51,967 nucleotides of DNA from Fusibacter paucivorans (GCF_018390735.1 NZ_JAHBCL010000017.1:50384-102350), one strand, 5' to 3'; counted from the stretch's first letter, positions 9,601-20,110 are shown. Translations and numbers: made by a program. Notes: a model not told the origin generated them from the sequence alone.

Positions 9601-9630
9601 AGACAGGGATTCCGTGGCCCCCTGTCTTTT
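9601..9630 (+). terminator. Intrinsic terminator between galU and azlC
   Basis: Eight-base stem AGACAGGG (9601-9608) with CCCTGTCT (9620-9627), followed by a T-rich run. The 485-base gap 9455-9939 otherwise holds only this hairpin, a weaker one just after galU, and the promoter at 9737-9765; no coding sequence was seen. Confidence 0.75.
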
Positions 9631-9736
9631 GTTCGTTTTTGAAGATTTTGATGATTATGCTGTATGAGTAGATTCTAGCTAAAAATTTGTCATGGAATAT
9701 GATTGGGTGCATGCTAAAGCAATTCGTTAAATCATA

Positions 9737-9765
9737 TTGCACGTTTGTATCATATAACGTATAAT
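9737..9765 (+). promoter_or_regulatory. Sigma-A promoter candidate for azlCD
   Basis: -35 TTGCAC at 9737-9742, a 17-base spacer and -10 TATAAT at 9760-9765. The -10 region is embedded in repeated ATAACG and GCATTT words (9755-9787) that could be an operator. The leader to the azlC start would be ~170 bases, with no obvious riboswitch or T-box seen. Confidence 0.6.
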
Positions 9766-9939
9766 GCATTTAATATAACGCATTTGACAGGATGTATTTG
9801 ATTTGATGATTTTCATAGAACGTGTAGAATATAGTACCTTATGACATTATATCAATGGGCATGAATAAAAATGGATGACGAGAGATAATAAGGAGATGAC
9901 GTGCAATAAAGATTGTGTGGGGATTAGGAGGCTATACGA

Positions 9940-10707
9940 TTGAAGAATGGCGAAGAACCATCAAAATTAAAATTCAAAATACCTTTTAAAACAGCAGCAG
10001 CTGGCATAAGAGAAGGCTTGCCGTTGGCGTTTGGCTACCTGCCTGTTTCCGTAACATTTGGTATTCTCGCAAAGGCGTATGGTTTTCCGGTTGCGGTGCC
10101 AATCTTGATGTCGCTGCTGGTCTATGCCGGCAGCAGCCAGTTTGTGGGAATCCAGATGATGGCCATGGGAACATCGCCTGTACAGATCGTGCTGACGATT
10201 TTTATCGTCAACATTCGCCATTTTTTAATGGGTACGACGATGACACAACGACTGTCGCCTGATTATAAGTCCCGCCATCGTGCCCTTTTAGGGTATTTTC
10301 TCACAGATGAGGCTTTTGTCTATTTATCGAGCAGGGAGACACTGCCTGATTTTTGGCATATGGTTGGTTTTGAGTTCTCACTCTACATGGCGTGGATTAG
10401 TGGCACTGCCATCGGAACATTTGCCCCCAGTCAGTTATCGCCTATTTTATCGGCGAGTCTGGGCATTACCATCTATGCACTGTTTATCAGTTTATTGATT
10501 CCAACGGTTAAAAGAGAAAAGAAAATGGCATTATTGTGCATTGGTGCCGGTGTGTTCTCCTATGTTTTAGCAGCCTATCACGTGCCGACGGGATGGCGCA
10601 TTATTATTGCGACCGTTGGATCGGCGCTGCTGGGAACTTTATTGATTAAGGAGACGCATTTGGATGGTGAATTTGAAAGAGAGGGGGACGCGTCGTGCGA
10701 CAAATGA
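9940..10707 (+). CDS. azlC: AzlC family branched-chain amino acid exporter, large subunit
   Basis: 255 residues, an integral membrane protein. The N-terminal FGYLPVSVTFGILAKAYG and the YAGSSQFVGIQMM motif are characteristic of AzlC/YgaZ. The TTG at 9940 is chosen as start because AGGAGG lies at 9926-9931 and no ATG fits. It works with the small partner AzlD, whose gene overlaps its end by 13 bases. Export of branched-chain amino acids or their analogues is the known family role; the exact substrate here is not shown. Confidence 0.92.
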   Translation: MKNGEEPSKLKFKIPFKTAAAGIREGLPLAFGYLPVSVTFGILAKAYGFPVAVPILMSLLVYAGSSQFVGIQMMAMGTSPVQIVLTIFIVNIRHFLMGTTMTQRLSPDYKSRHRALLGYFLTDEAFVYLSSRETLPDFWHMVGFEFSLYMAWISGTAIGTFAPSQLSPILSASLGITIYALFISLLIPTVKREKKMALLCIGAGVFSYVLAAYHVPTGWRIIIATVGSALLGTLLIKETHLDGEFEREGDASCDK

Positions 10708-10997
10708 TGGCTGTGATTCTCGGCATGTCATGTGTGACGTTTTTGCCTAGGATTGCGTCGATGGTCTGGTTTAAAGATTTAAAGCCAAATGCCTTTTGGC
10801 GCCGTTTTTTTAATAATATCCCCTATGCAATGCTCAGCGTGCTCATTTTTCCGGATGTACTGTCCGCCTGCGGCACCGCTGAAGCTTCACTGGTGGGCGT
10901 AGCAGCTGCGGCACTGCTTTCTCTGATGCAAAAAAGCGCCACAACGGTTGTGTTGGGCGCTGTTATTAGCGTCTATGGTTTCTTATGGCTGTTTTGA
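10695..10997 (+). CDS. azlD: AzlD family branched-chain amino acid exporter, small subunit
   Basis: 100 residues and nearly all membrane helices, the usual size for AzlD/YgaH. The motif TFLPRI near residue 15 and FFNNIPYAMLSVLIFP near 38-53 are typical. The GTG start at 10695 overlaps azlC, indicating translational coupling. It assembles with AzlC in the cytoplasmic membrane. Confidence 0.9.
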   Translation: MRQMMAVILGMSCVTFLPRIASMVWFKDLKPNAFWRRFFNNIPYAMLSVLIFPDVLSACGTAEASLVGVAAAALLSLMQKSATTVVLGAVISVYGFLWLF

Positions 10998-11041
10998 CAA
11001 TCAATGTTTTGAAGCATCGCTGCTGTTTGCTGTTTAACCAC

Positions 11042-12424
11042 TTAACTTAATGCGCGAATGGCCTTTTCGAAAATGGTTAGCATTTTTGAAAGATCATCCA
11101 GTGAAATGTACTCATCTTTTTGATGCATGAGATCTTCACTGCCTTCAAAGAGCGCACCGAACGCAACGGCGTTTGGGACACTACGCGCATAGGTACCGCC
11201 ACCGATGGTAATGGGTTCTGCCTTTAAATCACCTGTAAATTCTCGATAGACGTCCATGAGCGTTGCTACCAGTGGATGGTCTTTTTCATAAAAGAGCGGA
11301 TCAATATTTAACCAGTTGCCAATTTGAATGCCGCTGTTTGAAATGGTTGTATCAATGCCGCGTTTGACGTCTGCTTCTTTCAAGGTGATGGGATAACGGA
11401 TATTGATAGTGACACTGGCTTCGGTTTCGTTAAGATCAATCATCCCCAGATTGAAGACGAGTGGGTTGTAGGCGTCTTTAAGGTTTAGATGAAAGGATGT
11501 GCCATCTGTTTCAGAGCCGACGGTACGATTGAAAAAGCGAACAAAATTTGCAGCATCGCCGATTTCGAGATCAATGAGATCCAAAAAGCCAAGCAGCGCC
11601 GCAATGGCGTTTTTGCCTTTTTCAGGAGTGCTCGCATGGGCGCTGACGCCTGATGCGCGGATGATGAGCGTATCGCCGGCGCGTTCATACGACAAGCTGG
11701 TACCCTTTGTTTCATTGTAGGCTTCCAAAATAGGAATGACGGGTTTGGTATCGATCAAAACAGCTTCGGCAGTATCGGGCACCATATTTGGAGCAGTGCC
11801 CCCTTTTAAATTTAAGAGGCGTACACCGCCGTCTTCGAGTCGATCGGAAAATGTTTTTTTCAGCTCGAACAACAAGATGCCCATCTCGCCGTGTATGACG
11901 GGAAAATCTGCATCAGGGCTAAAGGCGAGCGTTGGTATTTCTGCATGTTCGACATAATAGTCCATGCATTTACTGCCGCTTTCTTCGTTTGTGCCGAGGA
12001 TGAGTCTGATGCGTCTCGACGGTTTATAGCCGCTGTCCTTTAGGCGTTTCATGGCAAAGAGACATGCCATTGCCGGGCCCTTGTCATCAAGTGTGCCGCG
12101 GCCGTAAAGCCGATCCTCGACGAGAGTGCCCTCGAAAGGCGGATAAGTCCAACCGTCGCCTGCGGGAACGACGTCGAGATGGCAGAGGATACCGAGCATT
12201 TCTGCACCATCGCCGAATTCAATATAACCGGCGTATTCATCAATGTTTTCAGTTTTAAAGCCATAGCTTTTGCCAAGTGCCAGCATATAATGAAGCGCCT
12301 CAGCAACGCCTTCGCCAAAAGGGTATACTGCCGTCGCCCGACCTTCGGTACTGTCGATGTCAATAAGGCCTTTCAACGCTTCAATAAGCATTTTGCCTTC
12401 TGACGTTTCTAAAAATGCATTCAT
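11042..12424 (-). CDS. pepV: M20 family dipeptidase, PepV-like
   Basis: Cytoplasmic zinc peptidase releasing amino acids from dipeptides. About 460 residues from the ATG at 12424, preceded by AGGAGGAA; an upstream in-frame start at 12460 lacks a ribosome site. Metal and catalytic motifs: H82-L-D84 in CHLDVVPAGDGW, D113-D114-K-G, and NEESG near residue 148. The lid insertion and length ~460 fit PepV rather than shorter M20 desuccinylases. It is transcribed leftwards from the palindromic promoter at 12508-12537, divergent from the methyltransferase gene. Confidence 0.9.
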   Translation of the reverse strand: MNAFLETSEGKMLIEALKGLIDIDSTEGRATAVYPFGEGVAEALHYMLALGKSYGFKTENIDEYAGYIEFGDGAEMLGILCHLDVVPAGDGWTYPPFEGTLVEDRLYGRGTLDDKGPAMACLFAMKRLKDSGYKPSRRIRLILGTNEESGSKCMDYYVEHAEIPTLAFSPDADFPVIHGEMGILLFELKKTFSDRLEDGGVRLLNLKGGTAPNMVPDTAEAVLIDTKPVIPILEAYNETKGTSLSYERAGDTLIIRASGVSAHASTPEKGKNAIAALLGFLDLIDLEIGDAANFVRFFNRTVGSETDGTSFHLNLKDAYNPLVFNLGMIDLNETEASVTINIRYPITLKEADVKRGIDTTISNSGIQIGNWLNIDPLFYEKDHPLVATLMDVYREFTGDLKAEPITIGGGTYARSVPNAVAFGALFEGSEDLMHQKDEYISLDDLSKMLTIFEKAIRALS

Positions 12425-12507
12425 ATTTTTCCTCCTCTTTACGTGACGCTGCGATGCCATAACACCGACTTGGTCGATAGATGATGAAAATTTGTCTTTG
12501 GGAATCC

Positions 12508-12537
12508 ATTGTATATTTTTTCACGGGCATATACAAT
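12508..12537. promoter_or_regulatory. Symmetric divergent promoter (pepV and methyltransferase)
   Basis: Inverted repeat ATTGTATAT (12508-12516) and ATATACAAT (12529-12537). Read rightwards it gives -35 TTGTAT (12509-12514), 17 bases, and -10 TACAAT (12532-12537). Read leftwards it gives the same two hexamers with the same spacing. One 30-base element can thus serve both flanking genes. Confidence 0.6.
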
Positions 12538-12559
12538 AGTAGCTGGAGCGGAGGTGTAT

Positions 12560-13750
12560 ATGGAACACTTAAATCCTAAAATTACAGAAATTATGAAAGA
12601 GGGCCTTTTGCGCGTGGTGCTAAGCAGTGTACGCCGAAATGTTGAGGCTGCCTACTATAAAATTGACGTTAAACCGATTCTCATGAAAGAATTGCGCTTT
12701 TTTCACGCCTGTTACTATTTTGATAAGAAGGTAACCCATGAGAATATTCCTGAAAGTGAGTTCGTCGAGTGGCTGACGACGATGCTTGGTCATCAGTTCA
12801 AACAGGGGATGCTCTATACTGCCGAAAATAATTATCAAATTCTCATTAGCAAAAAGGGCAAGGCAACTGTGATTAAACAGGCTGCGACCATGAAACCCGC
12901 CGAGGTGGATTTTACGCATAACCGTCAAAAACAATACATCTTGAACGAAGGAGAGCCTATTGATTTTCTCGTACATTTAGGGGTCATGGACGATCAAGGC
13001 AATGTGTATAAGAAAAAATATGATAAATTCAGGCAGCTGAATAAATACCTTGAATTTGTTTCAGATGCTGTTAAGGAGCTAGAAAGCAGTTCAAATGATG
13101 TGCTGACACTCATTGATTTTGGATGCGGCAAAGCTTATTTGACATTTGCACTCTATTACTACTTGGTTAAAATACGCGGCAAGCGCGTTCGCATCATTGG
13201 ACTTGATTTAAAGGAAGATGTCATCGCCTTTTGCAATGAGGTGGCAATGGCACTCGCATACGATGGGCTGACCTTTAAAGTCGGCGATATTAAAGACTAT
13301 CAATATAAGGGTAAAGTCGATATGGTGGTTTCACTGCATGCTTGTGATACGGCAACAGATGCCGCCATCGGCAAAGCGGTGGCATGGGATGCTAAAGTTA
13401 TTTTCGCGGTCCCCTGCTGTCAGCACGAATTGTTTGGACAAATGCAGAGCGATGTGCTTTCGCCGCTGTTGAAGCATGGAATTGTCAAGGATAAACTCGC
13501 CACAGTTGTGACGGATACGCTTAGGGCGCAGGCTCTTGAAGTGGTTGGCTATGATGTACAAATGCTGGAATTTATTGATATGACACATACGCCAAAGAAT
13601 ATCCTGATCCGTGCGTATCGGCAAGACGGCAAACGAGAAGAAGATGAAATTCAGATGGCCGCTGAGGACTATCTGAATCTGAAAAATTTCTGGCATGTGA
13701 CGCCATCCATTGAAAAAGCGTTAGGCGACCGTTTGATTAATCGCCTTTAG
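12560..13750 (+). CDS. Class I SAM-dependent methyltransferase, Methyltransf_32 (METTL25-like) type
   Basis: 396 residues from the ATG at 12560, chosen for the GGAGGTG site just upstream. The N-terminal ~170 residues are unassigned and would suit substrate binding. The Rossmann core starts with LIDFGCGKAYLTFALYYYL (SAM motif I), then IIGLDLK (motif II), VVSLHACDTATDAAI and VPCCQHEL. The His-Ala-Cys-Asp and Cys-Cys-Gln-His motifs are those of the METTL25/Methyltransf_32 group, thought to act on RNA, but no substrate is known for this protein. Confidence 0.82.
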   Translation: MEHLNPKITEIMKEGLLRVVLSSVRRNVEAAYYKIDVKPILMKELRFFHACYYFDKKVTHENIPESEFVEWLTTMLGHQFKQGMLYTAENNYQILISKKGKATVIKQAATMKPAEVDFTHNRQKQYILNEGEPIDFLVHLGVMDDQGNVYKKKYDKFRQLNKYLEFVSDAVKELESSSNDVLTLIDFGCGKAYLTFALYYYLVKIRGKRVRIIGLDLKEDVIAFCNEVAMALAYDGLTFKVGDIKDYQYKGKVDMVVSLHACDTATDAAIGKAVAWDAKVIFAVPCCQHELFGQMQSDVLSPLLKHGIVKDKLATVVTDTLRAQALEVVGYDVQMLEFIDMTHTPKNILIRAYRQDGKREEDEIQMAAEDYLNLKNFWHVTPSIEKALGDRLINRL

Positions 13751-13793
13751 CCGAATGATTGTTAAAACATCGGTATAAACATTCGTTATTGTG

Positions 13794-15178
<1,385 letters not shown>

Positions 15179-15211
15179 TATTATATCTATAAACATAAAA
15201 TGTTTTTCATA

Positions 15212-15245
15212 AAAAAATCCGATATCAGCTGATATCGGATTTTTT
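15212..15245. terminator. Bidirectional terminator between purA and citrate synthase
   Basis: A 34-base perfect palindrome with A-run and T-run ends (core GATATCAGCTGATATC). It can fold on either strand with a T tract following, so it suits the two convergent genes. Confidence 0.85.
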
Positions 15246-15304
15246 ATCGTTAAGGAAATTGCATCATAACCTTTCAAATGTCTATACCATTTGCATTGGT
15301 ATGA

Positions 15305-16663
15305 TTAGCGGTTATCCAATGCGATGTATTCTTTTTCATGACTGACGCAAACGTAAGCAGGTCGAATAATCTTGTTGTCGCTCATGACCTGTTCAATGCG
15401 GTGTGCACACCAGCCTGCAACCCTTGCAACGGCAAATAGCGGCGTGTAGAGTTCCTGAGGGATATCGAGCAGTTGGTAGACCAGTCCGGAATAGAGATCG
15501 ACATTGGCACAGATGTCAAGGTGTTCACCCTTTGCTTTTTTTAACAGTTCAATGCCGATGCGTTCGACGGATTCGTATAGGTTGAAGAGATTCATTTTGC
15601 CCTTTTCTGCGGCTAGTTCGCGTGCTTTGTCTTTGAGGACGACACTTCTGGGGTCTGATTTGGTATAGACGGCGTGTCCAATGCCGTAGATGAGCCCCGA
15701 ACGGTCATAGGCTTCACGATTGATGAGCTTTTGCAGATAATCGCGAAGCTGTGCTTCGTCTTCAATATTGTCGACATTTGCATTGAGATCCAGCATCATT
15801 TCTCGAACCCTGATATTGGCACCGCCGTGTTTAGGACCTTTCAGGCAGCCGACTGCCGTAGAGATGGCCGAATAGGTATCGGTGCCGCTTGATGAGACGA
15901 CGTGCGTTGCAAAAGCCGAGTTGTTGCCGCCGCCGTGATCAGCGTGAAGCACCAATGCGAGATCAAGCGTTGCCGCTTCAGTCTCCGTGTACTTATTATC
16001 GCTTCTGATCATATAGAGTATATTTTCTGCCGTGCCCAAATTATTTTGAGGTGGGTGTATGAAAAGGCTCTGATGATCAAAATAGTGACGCTTTGCCTGA
16101 AAGCCGTAGGAAATAATCGTCGGGACTCTGGCAATCAGCTTGATGCACTGAAGGACGAGATTTTCCATGTCCAAATCGTCTGGGCGATCATCGTGTGAGT
16201 AGAGCACGAGAATGCTGCGCTGGAGCTTATTCATAATATCATGGCTTGGAATTTTTAAAATCATATTTTCAGTATAACCAGCCGGAAGATTGCGGTATTC
16301 ATCCAGCATAGCGTTGAAGCTCTCGAGTTCGCAGGCGGTTGGCAGCTGCCCAAAGAGCAGTAAAAACATCGTTTCTTCAAATAGTCTTTTCCCCGGGCGC
16401 CTATCTGAATGGCGGACGATGTTGTAGATATCGATTCCACGATAATACAGGCGTCCTTCCTGAGGCACCTTGACACCATCTTCGATTGTGTAACCTTCAA
16501 CATTACAGATACCGGTAATGCCGACGAGAACACCCGTGCCGTTGCTGTTGCGTAAGCCGTGTTTGATATTGTATTTTTTGAAATCATCTTTTGAGATTGT
16601 ATTGTTCTGCATGGCCATTGTCACCAATTGCTGATTGGTTGCCTGGATATCACAGTAATCCAT
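15305..16663 (-). CDS. gltA: Citrate synthase
   Basis: Condenses oxaloacetate and acetyl-CoA to citrate. 452 residues, longer at the N-terminus than the ~370-residue Bacillus enzyme, as in several clostridial citrate synthases. Catalytic motifs are present: LHADHGGGNNSAFATHVVSS, GPKHGGANI and the Asp-containing GHAVYTKSDPR. AGAGGGTG precedes the ATG. It lies 142 bases downstream of the isocitrate dehydrogenase gene on the same strand, so the two probably form one operon giving 2-oxoglutarate for glutamate synthesis. No aconitase gene is in the window. Confidence 0.95.
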   Translation of the reverse strand: MDYCDIQATNQQLVTMAMQNNTISKDDFKKYNIKHGLRNSNGTGVLVGITGICNVEGYTIEDGVKVPQEGRLYYRGIDIYNIVRHSDRRPGKRLFEETMFLLLFGQLPTACELESFNAMLDEYRNLPAGYTENMILKIPSHDIMNKLQRSILVLYSHDDRPDDLDMENLVLQCIKLIARVPTIISYGFQAKRHYFDHQSLFIHPPQNNLGTAENILYMIRSDNKYTETEAATLDLALVLHADHGGGNNSAFATHVVSSSGTDTYSAISTAVGCLKGPKHGGANIRVREMMLDLNANVDNIEDEAQLRDYLQKLINREAYDRSGLIYGIGHAVYTKSDPRSVVLKDKARELAAEKGKMNLFNLYESVERIGIELLKKAKGEHLDICANVDLYSGLVYQLLDIPQELYTPLFAVARVAGWCAHRIEQVMSDNKIIRPAYVCVSHEKEYIALDNR

Positions 16664-16703
16664 TTATTCACCCTCTTTCCCAAATATTTTGCAGCATTTC
16701 AAA

Positions 16704-16796
16704 GTGAATGCAAATGCCGTCTATGAATGTAACTGTAATTGAATGTAACGAGATTGAATGCATTGCGTTGTATGGTATTGATAACGTGAATGCAAA
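16704..16796. repeat. Nested direct repeats between icd and citrate synthase genes
   Basis: GTGAATGCAAA occurs at 16704-16714 and again at 16786-16796. Between them TGAATGTAAC occurs at 16724-16733 and 16740-16749, and TGAATG at 16755-16760. The five TGAATG words all face the same way. Function unknown. Confidence 0.6.
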
Positions 16797-16805
16797 AGTG
16801 TTTGT

Positions 16806-17810
16806 TTAAAGACTTCCAAGTGATTCTAAAATAGCCTCCGTATAAGCTTTTGTTCCCAATGTCCCACCGAGGTCTTTTGTGCGCTTTGACGGTGTATTGA
16901 GTGTGTCCACAACTGCCTGATAAAGTGAATGTGCTGCCTCGATTTCGCCGAGATGTTCGAGAAGCATGACGCCGGATAAAATACATGCCGTCGGATTCGC
17001 CAGATCCTGTCCTGCGATGTCGGGAGCGCTGCCGTGTACAGGTTCGAAGACGGCCATGTCATCATTGAGGTTGGCACCCGGCACGAGCCCCAATCCGCCA
17101 ACAAGACCTGCGGACAAATCGGAGAGGATATCACCGTAAAGGTTCGTCGTCACAATGACTTGATACTTAGAAGGCGTCATGACCAGCTGCATTGCCATAT
17201 TGTCCACGATGACAGCTTCGAGGTCGATATCGGGATAATCCTTTGAAACCTTGGTGACGCTCTCTAAAAAGAGGCCGTCGCACTGTTTTAAAATGTTGGC
17301 TTTATGCACCACGGTTACTTTATTTAGCCCAAGCTTGTGTGCATAGTCAAAAGCAGCGCGGCCAATGCGTTCCGAGGCTTGGCGCGTGGTAATTTTCTCT
17401 GCGATGATGCGATCCGGGGAATCGACGCGTTCTACACCGGCATAAAGTCCCTCGGTATTTTCCCTGAAAATAACAAAGTCGATATTTTCATCATATCGCC
17501 CTTCAATTATTTTTTTGACAGGTCTTACATTGGCGTAAAGACCGTATTTTTGTCTAAGCTGTACATTGATGCTCTTAAAACCCTTCCCGATCGGTGTCGT
17601 GATAGGACCTTTTAAAGCAATTTTGTTCTTTTCCAAACTGTTTAAGAGTACATCCGGCAATATGGTTTCAGCCGTTTGACCTGCATTTTGAATATCCCAT
17701 GCAATCTTTGGCGATTGGTGCTTTTCCAGAGCAGCTTCGATCAGCGCCTTTGCTGATGCTGTTACCTCAGGGCCAATACCGTCCCCAGGAATTAATGTAA
17801 TTTGGTACAT
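16806..17810 (-). CDS. icd: Isocitrate/isopropylmalate dehydrogenase family, probably NAD-dependent isocitrate dehydrogenase
   Basis: Oxidatively decarboxylates isocitrate to 2-oxoglutarate. 334 residues, the short NAD-type length. [13 protein letters not shown] opens the protein; [13 protein letters not shown] is the substrate-binding segment, [19 protein letters not shown] the metal-binding segment, and [13 protein letters not shown] the cofactor segment. GGGAGG precedes the ATG. Pairing with citrate synthase favours isocitrate over 3-isopropylmalate or homoisocitrate as substrate. A 20-base palindrome 60 bases upstream is a likely operator. Confidence 0.9.
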   Translation of the reverse strand: MYQITLIPGDGIGPEVTASAKALIEAALEKHQSPKIAWDIQNAGQTAETILPDVLLNSLEKNKIALKGPITTPIGKGFKSINVQLRQKYGLYANVRPVKKIIEGRYDENIDFVIFRENTEGLYAGVERVDSPDRIIAEKITTRQASERIGRAAFDYAHKLGLNKVTVVHKANILKQCDGLFLESVTKVSKDYPDIDLEAVIVDNMAMQLVMTPSKYQVIVTTNLYGDILSDLSAGLVGGLGLVPGANLNDDMAVFEPVHGSAPDIAGQDLANPTACILSGVMLLEHLGEIEAAHSLYQAVVDTLNTPSKRTKDLGGTLGTKAYTEAILESLGSL

Positions 17811-17870
17811 TGTATACCTCCCAATTCTATTTCCGTCAATTTTTATGCTTTATCATGCATATGTACACAA

Positions 17871-17890
17871 TATAATTGTATACAATTATA
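17871..17890. promoter_or_regulatory. 20-base perfect palindrome upstream of icd, GntR-like operator
   Basis: TATAATTGTATACAATTATA is its own reverse complement. The core TTGTATACAA resembles operators bound by FadR/FCD-type GntR regulators. It lies 61-80 bases upstream of the icd start, in the promoter region of the icd-citrate synthase operon. Confidence 0.6.
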
Positions 17891-17930
17891 CAAACCTTGC
17901 GATGAACTGTCAAGTGGTGTGTTACAAAAA

Positions 17931-17964
17931 AGTCATAAAAAGCACCTGAACAAAATCAGGTGCT
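17931..17964 (-). terminator. Terminator of the dnaD-dnaI pair
   Basis: Nine-base perfect stem AGCACCTGA (17941-17949) with TCAGGTGCT (17956-17964). On the minus strand it is followed by a T-rich tail. It lies 75 bases past the end of the helicase loader gene. Confidence 0.75.
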
Positions 17965-18038
17965 GAGGTGTGTGCCTATTGAAATGCTTCATTAAAATAA
18001 TATTTTGTCAAAGCGACGTCTTTGCCGAATGTTGTTTA

Positions 18039-19019
18039 TTAATATTCCCAGCGAATATCGGGACCGAAGAATTTTAAAAGTTTAAAATGTCCTTTGATTC
18101 GAGAATCGATACGATCATTGTAAAAAGTAGCGATTTCTGAGAGCTTGATATTTGTTGAGATAATCATGGGCTTTTCACTGAGAATGCGTGCATTGATAAT
18201 ATTGTAAAATTCACTGATGGTGAAGGTGTTTGCCGTTTCTGTACCGAGGTCGTCAATGATGAGCAAATCAGCTTCAAAGAGCTGTTGGTAAGCAATGGTG
18301 ACCATCAGATTGTTACGATCGGTAAATTGTTTGCGCTCAAGGATGTCGATAATGCTGAATGGTGTTTGATAAATGACGGAATGACCGCGGTCAAGCAGTG
18401 CTTTGGCAATGCAGTTGCAAAGATATGTCTTTCCAAGACCGCTGCTGCCGTAAAAGAACAGGTGCCCGACATCTGGAAAAGCGGTAACAAACTGTTCGGC
18501 TTCACTCAATAGATTTTTCATGTTATCCCGCTGCGTCAGCCGTTCTTTTGGCAGAATTTCAGCTGAAAACCGCATGAGGTCAAAATGATTAAAGTTTTGA
18601 CTTTCCAGCTGCTTTTCAATATTGGACATTTGATAAGCGGCTGAAATAAGCTTTTGATTAAAGCAGGTACATCGTTCGTTGGTTTCCAAAAAACCGGTGT
18701 CTTTACATTTTTCACATCGGTGCTGCACTTCCAGATATGTGGCTGGTATATTGTGTGATGCCAGTAATGCGGCTTTTTCCCGTTTAAGTTGTGCAAGCGT
18801 TTGTTCGAGTTCCATCATCATCACTTCTGTTTGAGATGGATTTTGAAGGATGGCCTTGGCGATTTCAGCACCAATTTGACTCATCTCGAGATCAATTTCC
18901 CGAAGCCTCGGCATACGTTCATAAAGTGACAGCTTTCGCATTTTACGGTCATATTTATTATGATCCCTTTGGACGGCGTATTGTTCGAGAATTTGTTTAT
19001 AGACAGTTGGATCCAGCAT
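18039..19019 (-). CDS. dnaI: DnaI/DnaC-like replicative helicase loader ATPase
   Basis: Loads the replicative helicase at origins and stalled forks. 326 residues. A helical N-terminal domain ends in a zinc-binding cysteine set, CEKCKDTG and CTCF (residues ~105-125), as in DnaI. The AAA+ domain has Walker A GSSGLGKT (~190), Walker B LLIIDDLGTE and a sensor segment MIISTNIKLSEI. It sits 10 bases downstream of a DnaD-domain gene, the usual clostridial arrangement. The symbol follows Bacillus usage. Confidence 0.88.
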   Translation of the reverse strand: MLDPTVYKQILEQYAVQRDHNKYDRKMRKLSLYERMPRLREIDLEMSQIGAEIAKAILQNPSQTEVMMMELEQTLAQLKREKAALLASHNIPATYLEVQHRCEKCKDTGFLETNERCTCFNQKLISAAYQMSNIEKQLESQNFNHFDLMRFSAEILPKERLTQRDNMKNLLSEAEQFVTAFPDVGHLFFYGSSGLGKTYLCNCIAKALLDRGHSVIYQTPFSIIDILERKQFTDRNNLMVTIAYQQLFEADLLIIDDLGTETANTFTISEFYNIINARILSEKPMIISTNIKLSEIATFYNDRIDSRIKGHFKLLKFFGPDIRWEY

Positions 19020-19028
19020 GAGAACTCC

Positions 19029-20054
19029 TTACTTTTTATTCAACAGCATGCTTTCAAGTTCATCTTCAGTATAAGTGCGATCCTTTTCCACGGTATATTG
19101 ATGACGTCGTTTGGGTGATGAAGCGGTCTGTTTTGTTGGTTTTGTCACCGTTGATAGTTCCGAGGCCGTTTTAAGCCCCTTCCCGTGAAGATCGGTTATC
19201 TGCGCCTCAAGATAATTGAAGTTGACATTGGTGGTACGCTTTGACAGCGATTTGATAATCTCGACGAGATCGGCTGGCTCAAATCCATAGGAATCCAGCC
19301 AGCGGTCAATGGCGTCGCTTTCCGCTTGGTAGGGCAATCGATGCCGGACGCCGAGTACCGCAAGAATTTCTTTATAAACCGCATAGCGGGCACCGGTATG
19401 TTCAATATGTGCCTCAATGGCCTCAATGGAAGTCAGTCCAGCTTTAAGCCATTGATCCAGCAGTATTTTAATGCGTTTAAAGCCAAAGCTCTTGCGCTCC
19501 TTGTAGTTGTATACAAAAGCGCGCTTTAAGATATCTGCATCGGGATAGTAGTGCTCATAGAAGTCGGAGAGTTCGCGGTGCTCATTAGGACTCAACGGAT
19601 GACCGACGATCTGTTCAACTTCGCGGATCAGCGATGAAAAGACTGCCTGCTGAGAACTAAAAGCGTTATTTGACGCCGATTGCGAATAAGGTGTATTGGT
19701 GGCATTTGACCGCTTTTTTTGTTTTGGAACAAAATTGTTTTCTATATATAACGCTCTTAATGAGAAAAATTCAACATCAAAATCTGTGTCACTTTCGTGT
19801 GGATGACATTTTATGATTCCCTGTCGCTCCCAGTACTGCCAGGCATCAATGACATCTTGAAGCGGCAGCTGCAATGCAGTGGCGAGCGCTCGATTGTCAG
19901 CATGATAAGTTCTTTGACTGGCGCTGGCAAACATGGCACCCATCAAGTATACTTTCACATAGGTACCGCTGGCAACTGGCATAAAATCCGTTATAAAAAG
20001 ACGTTCAATATGCAGTTCGCTTAGATCAAAGTTGGGTGCTTTATTGGCAAAACT
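19029..20054 (-). CDS. DnaD/DnaB-type primosome protein
   Basis: 341 residues from the GTG at 20054, chosen because AAGGAG lies 9 bases upstream; a TTG at 20087 would place this ribosome site inside the gene. The N-terminal part (~20-90) is winged-helix-like. A DnaD/DDBH2-like helical domain follows (~175-275) with FVYNYKERKSFGFKRIKILLDQW, close to the YxxxIxxW signature of DnaD and DnaB. The C-terminal tail is basic and low in complexity. It precedes the helicase loader gene by 9 bases, so the pair probably acts together in primosome assembly. Confidence 0.82.
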   Translation of the reverse strand, partial: SFANKAPNFDLSELHIERLFITDFMPVASGTYVKVYLMGAMFASASQRTYHADNRALATALQLPLQDVIDAWQYWERQGIIKCHPHESDTDFDVEFFSLRALYIENNFVPKQKKRSNATNTPYSQSASNNAFSSQQAVFSSLIREVEQIVGHPLSPNEHRELSDFYEHYYPDADILKRAFVYNYKERKSFGFKRIKILLDQWLKAGLTSIEAIEAHIEHTGARYAVYKEILAVLGVRHRLPYQAESDAIDRWLDSYGFEPADLVEIIKSLSKRTTNVNFNYLEAQITDLHGKGLKTASELSTVTKPTKQTASSPKRRHQYTVEKDRTYTEDELESMLLNKK

Positions 20055-20110
20055 CACTGGGGTACACTCCTTATTCGTAAAATGCAACAGGCAATCGTTA
20101 AGTTATTTCT

